This document shows positions 5,847 through 10,067 of a stretch of DNA of 10,067 bases, piece by piece; the first letter of the stretch is position 1, and each line of letters starts with the position of its first letter. The stretch lies in the NCBI GenBank assembly GCA_963847735.1, contig CAWKAV010000004.1, positions 1 through 10,067 on the forward strand. Reading direction: 5' to 3'. The notes under the pieces were generated by a model. The model saw nothing but the letters and a program-made list of their open reading frames with translations, was not told the origin of the DNA and made no database searches. A program made the translations under genes and the position numbers. The stretch is from CAWKAV01 sp963847735 (GTDB lineage Bacteria; Desulfobacterota; Desulfuromonadia; Desulfuromonadales; BM103).

Positions 5847-7150
5847 CCCAACACCCGCTTAAAGGACTGATAAATTTTCCCTCTTCCCTTTGCTACAAGT
5901 CCGAGAACAACAAATGCCAATATGAATGGCATCGCCTGCATACGCCAGCGGAACATTGCGCCCATATTCGTCGCTGCGGAGCTATAAACAGCCATTATTC
6001 CAAAAGCAAAAACCAGTAAGGGCAAAGCCTGTTGTCGGAAATTTCGCCACGAATAAACAATCCCTCGAAAAAGGCTGGGGATCAGACAGATTGTCAACAA
6101 TACTTCTGGCAACGCCATCAACTGGCGGATACTACCCAAGCGAGTCAAGTCTATAGAAACCAGAAAGAAGTAGATCGCTGCACCTGCAGCTTTGAGTGTG
6201 GAAGTCAAATCTTTCCCCCAAAGGGCCTGGGAAGGATCATCAAAAAATGCACCACTGCCGTGGTCACCGATATTGACTCTGGATTGGTTGATATATTCAA
6301 GGTCGAAATAATGTGACGTCTTGATGTAGTCAATACCCATAAAACCGAATCCGGCAACGTAGGTGCCCGCACCCAGCAAAACGAGAAGAAGAGTTAATTT
6401 GATAATCAAAGGACCCGTTCGCTTACCTTCAACAGGGAAGAATGAAACCAGGATAAAGAATATTGCCACAAAAAACATATATTCACGGATGCCGATAAAG
6501 ACCAGCAAAGAAAACCCAATTGCAAATAACCACTTTACATTGAATTTCTGACGGATACTTACTAGAGAAAGAACCAGAAGAGCCATGGCGAAGATCGACA
6601 AGCTGTCCTTTAGCATCAGGCACGACCAGTAAATGAATGATGGGAAAAACGCCGTTAAGATCGCTGTCCAGCGCGCACATTGCTGATTTTCATAGACACT
6701 GGCCACCAAGTGGTAAACAAGAATGGGAGTCAACGCGCCCAGAGTGATGTTGACCAACTGGATCAGGAAGGGCTCAGGCGCAAGCAGGTAGTAAATGAAA
6801 CCCGTAAACTGGAACCAGGCATTGTCGATCCAGTTCGGCCAATTGAAATTACCGGCGGCCATCTGCGAAGCGATCACAATTCCTTCACGATGATAACGCA
6901 GGGAATCCGGAGACAGGTGGAGAGTCCTGATGGCATCGGTCGCAATGAACACAAACACGATGCAAAGTCGCGCTAGGAAAGCGCCGATAAACAACTTCTG
7001 ACTGAACCCGCGATCATTTCGGCGATCCGTGTAGCCACCGTGTTGCAGCTGCGAAGTGAACGCAACCGACGCACGAGCGCCCAGGCTTTGCGAAGCCAGG
7101 CTGACGCAGATCACGAACCAGATGATTGAAACAGCGACAAGGTATTCCAT
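5843..7150 (-). CDS. Polytopic membrane protein, GT-C glycosyltransferase-like
   Basis: Integral membrane protein of 435 residues with about ten hydrophobic segments (roughly 3-20, 52-70, 113-124, 129-151, 163-178, 184-198, 206-238, 247-268, 322-334, 347-365, 375-390, 405-420). The first large loop contains LSPDSLRYHREG (79-90). An acidic residue in the first outward loop is the usual catalytic feature of GT-C enzymes that take sugars from polyprenyl phosphate carriers. FFPSFIYWSCLMLKDSL (168-184) also resembles the PMT/GT39 pattern. A soluble loop spans about 270-320. The C-terminal end has NMGAMFRWRMQAMPF (395-409). I infer a GT-C transferase, or less likely a Wzy-like polymerase, working at the outer face of the inner membrane. 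The ATG at 7150 follows the upstream stop by 19 bases with only a weak ribosome binding site. Its TGA overlaps the next gene's TTG (TTGA). That this is a gene is nearly certain; the family is not. Confidence 0.72.
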   Translation of the reverse strand: MEYLVAVSIIWFVICVSLASQSLGARASVAFTSQLQHGGYTDRRNDRGFSQKLFIGAFLARLCIVFVFIATDAIRTLHLSPDSLRYHREGIVIASQMAAGNFNWPNWIDNAWFQFTGFIYYLLAPEPFLIQLVNITLGALTPILVYHLVASVYENQQCARWTAILTAFFPSFIYWSCLMLKDSLSIFAMALLVLSLVSIRQKFNVKWLFAIGFSLLVFIGIREYMFFVAIFFILVSFFPVEGKRTGPLIIKLTLLLVLLGAGTYVAGFGFMGIDYIKTSHYFDLEYINQSRVNIGDHGSGAFFDDPSQALWGKDLTSTLKAAGAAIYFFLVSIDLTRLGSIRQLMALPEVLLTICLIPSLFRGIVYSWRNFRQQALPLLVFAFGIMAVYSSAATNMGAMFRWRMQAMPFILAFVVLGLVAKGRGKIYQSFKRVLG

Positions 7151-7169
7151 GTCTCATCGTATCCCGTGT

Positions 7170-8360
7170 TCAGGCTAAAATAACACGATACAGGTTCGCG
7201 TAGGCAGCAATTCCCTTTTTGAGAGAGAACACCTGCTCGGCAATCTGTCGGCATCGTTCGGACAGCATTCCATCCGCCAACAGTTCGCCGAGTTGCTTCA
7301 ATGACCTGTCAATATCTTGGTCATTAAAGTCCTCGATCATGATCCCTGTGTTCTCTCTGTTAAGTATCGCGTCGGTATCACCAATGCCCGGGTTGGCGAT
7401 CACTGGGATCCCGGCTGCCAGGTATTCGCCGAGCTTGGTTGGGCACGATGCCTTCTTGGAATAATGCGGCTCAATAAAGGAGAGCCCGACATCCATACTA
7501 GCGACCTGACCCGGCACCTCTCCGGGTTCTACAGACACCATGTCGACCTGATCACCATCTAAATCCGCATCCATAAGCCATTGTTGCAATAGTTGTCGGT
7601 CGGTCCGTGACACGACCAGGAGTCGACTACCCGGGAACACCTTTGTTGCGCGCTTGAAGAAACGAAATAATTCCAGACCCAGATACCCTCTTCCCAAAGA
7701 TCCAACGTAGCCAAACACGGGGGTTTTGGCATCAAGTCGTTGCTTGGGTTGATAAGCGTTGAGATCCACACAGGTCGGGATCATAACCATCGACGGCGGT
7801 TTGCGGCCCGCCCACTCTCCCCAAGACCGAATTTCTTCCAACCCGGCCTCGGATAATGATACGATGGCGTCGCTTTCAAGATAACAACTCTTTTCGAGCC
7901 GTTTCGCCCATTTATACAGCGTCGAGCCTTGATTGAGGCTACCTTTATATGCCTTTTCGTCAACCCAGAAGCCGCGGATATCATTGATGAATGGCAGCCC
8001 CGTCTGTTGTTTCACCTTTCTGGCGATCAGGGCGGGGACAAAACTGCGGGCATGCAGCAGTCTCACATCATGCTTCTTGACCAATTTCAACGCAGCTCGT
8101 GTCCCTGCCCAAACATCGAAAACCGTGCCTAAAAGTTTCGGGTTGTTGTGATACGACAGACAACTCCACTCGATCCCTTTTGCGTTGAGCTGTTGTCGCA
8201 GGGACGACTGTTCATCCGGTCTCAACCGGTTCCTCTCAAAAGTCAGCAAGAGGAAACGGTATCCCTCAGATTGCAAACCTTCGAGGTAATTCAGTACCTG
8301 GGACTTGACCAGTGGTTCCTTGATCCCGTTGTAGGAGATATAGAGGACCGTTTCAGGCAC
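7170..8360 (-). CDS. GT4-like glycosyltransferase with a GTG start
   Basis: Putative GT-B glycosyltransferase of 396 residues. The frame stays open upstream to 8471, but that would overlap the previous gene by 119 bases and add a 37-residue leader unlike the family. The GTG at 8360 gives MPETVLYISYNGIKEPLVKSQV, a typical family N-terminus. It overlaps the upstream TGA by eight bases (GTGCCTGA) and has an AGAGGTGG ribosome binding site. The N-terminal domain includes LLHARSFVPALIA (101-113) and INDIRGFWVDEK (125-136); SDAIVSLSEAG (163-173) precedes the linker. The C-terminal domain has FGYVGSLGRGY (216-226), and SCPTKLGEYLAAGIPVIAN (305-323) contains the second catalytic-region glutamate E312. 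The position of the first EX7E glutamate is A304, a variation I recall for the 'SPTKLGEYLA' branch. TGA is followed by 19 bases, then the membrane protein. Specificity is unknown. Confidence 0.87.
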   Translation of the reverse strand: MPETVLYISYNGIKEPLVKSQVLNYLEGLQSEGYRFLLLTFERNRLRPDEQSSLRQQLNAKGIEWSCLSYHNNPKLLGTVFDVWAGTRAALKLVKKHDVRLLHARSFVPALIARKVKQQTGLPFINDIRGFWVDEKAYKGSLNQGSTLYKWAKRLEKSCYLESDAIVSLSEAGLEEIRSWGEWAGRKPPSMVMIPTCVDLNAYQPKQRLDAKTPVFGYVGSLGRGYLGLELFRFFKRATKVFPGSRLLVVSRTDRQLLQQWLMDADLDGDQVDMVSVEPGEVPGQVASMDVGLSFIEPHYSKKASCPTKLGEYLAAGIPVIANPGIGDTDAILNRENTGIMIEDFNDQDIDRSLKQLGELLADGMLSERCRQIAEQVFSLKKGIAAYANLYRVILA

Positions 8361-9432
8361 GCCCGTCCACCTCTCGCAGAATATCAACGAATTTCGGCCC
8401 CAATTTGGACAACGCAAACCGTTCTGCAACATCAAGCCTGGCTGCAGTACCGATGCTTTGGCGCAACGCACGATCTTCGATCAAACGCGACAGGGCAGTA
8501 ACCCATTCGGCATGAGTCTTAACGAGGAAACCGGTTTTGCCGTCCTCAATCAACTGGCAGTTGTAACCGATCCCGGTCGCCACGACTGGCAAGCCGACAG
8601 CCATATAAGTTCGCGCCTTGCCACCAGATTTGCCCAGCGACCACTCTTCCAGGGGCAGTGGCATGATCCCGATATGGCAAGTATGCAGGTGCGCAACTTC
8701 CGTAACCATATCCCAGGGAACGTGTTCCACGATGATGTCCTGCGATAAAAACCTGCCGCCGCCAACCACTTTCAACTTCACACCTGGATATCTTGTCGAA
8801 ATATCACGAAACACCGGTGTAAGCAGGCGCAGGTATTTTTCGGTGCTCGGCGATCCCAGCCAGCCGATAGTCACATCATCCTGTACAGTCTGCGGAGGAC
8901 GTTGAGTGTAACGGTTGAGGTCTTCAGCCACTTCGAACGTGCGCGCGTCAGGACAGTAGGCTGCAGCATGGTTACGCAGCCAATCGTTGCCAGCCAGGAC
9001 GCAATCAACCAGTCCGAAAATCTCCCGGTATTTTTCGGGACGCTTGAACCAGTTTGCCAGCTTATTGTGGGTACTGCCCTTGAAGATAAACAAGGCATCG
9101 TCGTAATCGAAAATAGTCTTGACCCCTGCGGATTTTAAAGATCGTTCCAGCCAGGGGGGGCCAAACGGCAGGCACTCACGCTGCAGGTATACCAGGTCGA
9201 ACTGTTTTGCTTTACCAACCACGACAATACGACGGAACGTCGCTTTCAGGGTTTCGATCCCCTTGGCAACGCTGTTGCCGGGCTGCATCATAAGACGGTA
9301 TAACTTCTCCGACATGAACGGTTCAATAGCGTAAGTGATCCCGGCTTTTTTGAGAAATGGGAGGTACTGGTAGACACGGTAACGGCTACTGGCGCCTTCG
9401 ATCGGGTAACGTGGCAGGAACAGGACTTTCAC
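8353..9432 (-). CDS. GT4-like glycosyltransferase with a GTG start
   Basis: Putative GT-B glycosyltransferase of 359 residues, the normal length for the family. The N-terminal domain opens with MKVLFLPRYPIEGASSRYRVYQYLP, the pattern of GT4 members that bind an acceptor near a conserved S-RYR. FDYDDALF (108-115) and VDCVLAGNDWL (142-152) follow. The C-terminal domain begins near VTIGWLGSPST (187-196) and carries W264-LGKSGGKARTYMAVGLPVVAT. Here the second glutamate of the classical EX7E motif is a tyrosine (Y276) and the first position is a lysine (K268), as I recall for a known branch of the family. The GTG start at 9432 is chosen because it overlaps the upstream TGA and has AGAAGGG six bases ahead of it. 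The 3' end overlaps the next gene by eight bases. A seven-C run lies in codons for PFGPPW (about residues 89-94). Donor and acceptor are unknown. Confidence 0.86.
   Translation of the reverse strand: MKVLFLPRYPIEGASSRYRVYQYLPFLKKAGITYAIEPFMSEKLYRLMMQPGNSVAKGIETLKATFRRIVVVGKAKQFDLVYLQRECLPFGPPWLERSLKSAGVKTIFDYDDALFIFKGSTHNKLANWFKRPEKYREIFGLVDCVLAGNDWLRNHAAAYCPDARTFEVAEDLNRYTQRPPQTVQDDVTIGWLGSPSTEKYLRLLTPVFRDISTRYPGVKLKVVGGGRFLSQDIIVEHVPWDMVTEVAHLHTCHIGIMPLPLEEWSLGKSGGKARTYMAVGLPVVATGIGYNCQLIEDGKTGFLVKTHAEWVTALSRLIEDRALRQSIGTAARLDVAERFALSKLGPKFVDILREVDGRA
8367..8375 (-). promoter_or_regulatory. Ribosome binding site (GAGAGGTGG) that decides the GTG start at 8360
   Basis: The minus strand reads GAGAGGTGG, ending six bases before the GTG at 8360. 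It lies inside the 3' end of the preceding glycosyltransferase gene and favours 8360 over the longer open frame beginning at 8471. Confidence 0.55.
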
Positions 9433-10067
9433 ACCAGGCCCTTCTCTTTCAAAAGTTGATCATAGAGTGCCAGGAGTTTGTCGACATAGGCATCCGGGCT
9501 ATGGTTGGCTGCAGCATACACCTTAGCGTTCCGACCCAGCATTTCTCTCACTTCAGGATTTTCATACAAGTACTGTATTGCCTGCGCTAAGCTCTCGACA
9601 TCTTCACTGTCTACCAATAGACCCGTCTCACCATCCTTGACAACTTCCGGAATCCCACCAATCTTCGTTGTTACAACCGGCAGGCGGCTATACATCGCTT
9701 CCAGCAAAGCGATGCCAAGTGCTTCATTACGAGAAGGGAAGACAAAGAGGTCCATGGCCTTATGCAGGTCCGCAACATCTGTGCGGCTACCAGCGAACAC
9801 AACATCGTTGACAAGGCCCAATTGAGCTACCTGCGCAACAAGTTGCTCGCAAAGAGGGCCATCGCCAACCAGCAGGAGTTTTGCAGCAGTCCGTTGCTGT
9901 CTGAACTTGGCAAAGGCCTTCAGCAAAACATCATGCGCTTTTTCCTTGCGCAGTGTGCCGACATGGCCAAGCACGAAATCATTCTCTGCAAAACCGAATT
10001 CAGTACGCACATCCTCACGGGCTCTGTTGAATCTGAAGCGATCCGTATCGATGCAGTTGTGCAGCAC
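9429..10067 (-). CDS. GT4-family glycosyltransferase, C-terminal part (5' end beyond window)
   Basis: Probable retaining glycosyltransferase of the GT4/GT-B class that adds a sugar from a nucleotide-sugar donor to a lipid-linked glycan at the cytoplasmic face of the membrane. About 212 residues are visible, covering the linker and the C-terminal Rossmann domain. The first residues read HNCIDTDRF, the usual end of the N-terminal domain in GT4 proteins ('IHNGID..RF'). This is followed by GHVGTLRKEKAHDVLLKA and LLLVGDGP. The EX7E donor-binding motif is complete (E115 and E123 of the visible part, EALGIALLE), followed by the GG-PEVV-DGETGLLV nucleotide-sugar loop. The N-terminal acceptor domain, about 160 to 180 residues, lies beyond the right edge, so the codon at 10067 is internal and not a start. 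The TGA stop overlaps the next gene's GTG start (GTGA). Sugar specificity cannot be read from the sequence. Confidence 0.9.
   Translation of the reverse strand: MLHNCIDTDRFRFNRAREDVRTEFGFAENDFVLGHVGTLRKEKAHDVLLKAFAKFRQQRTAAKLLLVGDGPLCEQLVAQVAQLGLVNDVVFAGSRTDVADLHKAMDLFVFPSRNEALGIALLEAMYSRLPVVTTKIGGIPEVVKDGETGLLVDSEDVESLAQAIQYLYENPEVREMLGRNAKVYAAANHSPDAYVDKLLALYDQLLKEKGLV
9439..9445 (-). promoter_or_regulatory. Ribosome binding site AGAAGGG for the GTG-start glycosyltransferase
   Basis: On the minus strand AGAAGGG lies six bases ahead of the GTG at 9432, inside the last codons of the upstream glycosyltransferase. It supports this non-ATG start and indicates direct reinitiation across the GTGA overlap. 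Confidence 0.6.

Noticed and set aside
8361..8471. An upstream extension of the third glycosyltransferase by 37 codons
   Set aside because: It would overlap the preceding gene by 119 bases and adds a leader unlike the family, while the GTG at 8360 has overlap coupling and a ribosome binding site.
8148..8501. A 117-codon open frame on the plus strand
   Set aside because: It lies opposite the junction of two convincing glycosyltransferase genes and shows no recognisable motif.

Overview
The window is one stretch of a surface-polysaccharide (O-antigen, capsule or exopolysaccharide) biosynthesis locus. Nine genes are visible, all on the minus strand, so transcription runs from high to low coordinates. 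No plus-strand gene is supported. The WecA-like protein with a long hydrophobic tail, the type of glycosyltransferases, the frequent GTG/TTG starts and the roughly 50% GC content suggest a Gram-negative bacterium. My best guess is a deltaproteobacterium of the Desulfuromonadales type, but this rests on protein resemblance from memory and is only moderately sure.

In transcription order: (1) the C-terminal part of a GT4 glycosyltransferase cut by the right edge; (2) and (3) two further GT4-like glycosyltransferases; (4) a polytopic membrane protein that resembles GT-C glycosyltransferases; (5) an ATP-grasp ligase; (6) a ChbG/YdjC-type carbohydrate deacetylase; (7) a GT4 glycosyltransferase split by a +1 frameshift and carrying an odd heptamer-repeat insertion; (8) an uncharacterised nucleotidyltransferase of the NTP_transf_5 kind; (9) a WecA/MraY-family initiating sugar-phosphate transferase whose C-terminal tail is also frameshifted and runs off the left edge. 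Genes 1 to 7 are nearly all joined by 4- to 8-base stop/start overlaps (GTGA, GTGCCTGA, TTGA, ATGA, ATGA) or a 19-base gap, so they form one translationally coupled block. Genes 8 and 9 follow after gaps of 110 and 65 bases with no clear terminator between them.

A coherent reading is that gene 9 starts the glycan on undecaprenyl phosphate, the GT4 enzymes extend it in the cytoplasm, the deacetylase and ATP-grasp ligase tailor an amino sugar, and the membrane protein acts on lipid-linked sugars at the membrane. No flippase, chain-length regulator or clear polymerase is in view; they may lie outside.

The gene content is ordinary for such loci. The most interesting signals are at the DNA level: a 72-base in-frame tract of two heptamer repeat types, arranged as an imperfect hairpin inside gene 7, with a shorter copy at the end of the same gene; a nine-C homopolymer in the ATP-grasp gene; and two separate single-base frameshifts. 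Together these raise the possibility of phase-variable glycan assembly, though assembly error is a simpler explanation for the frameshifts.
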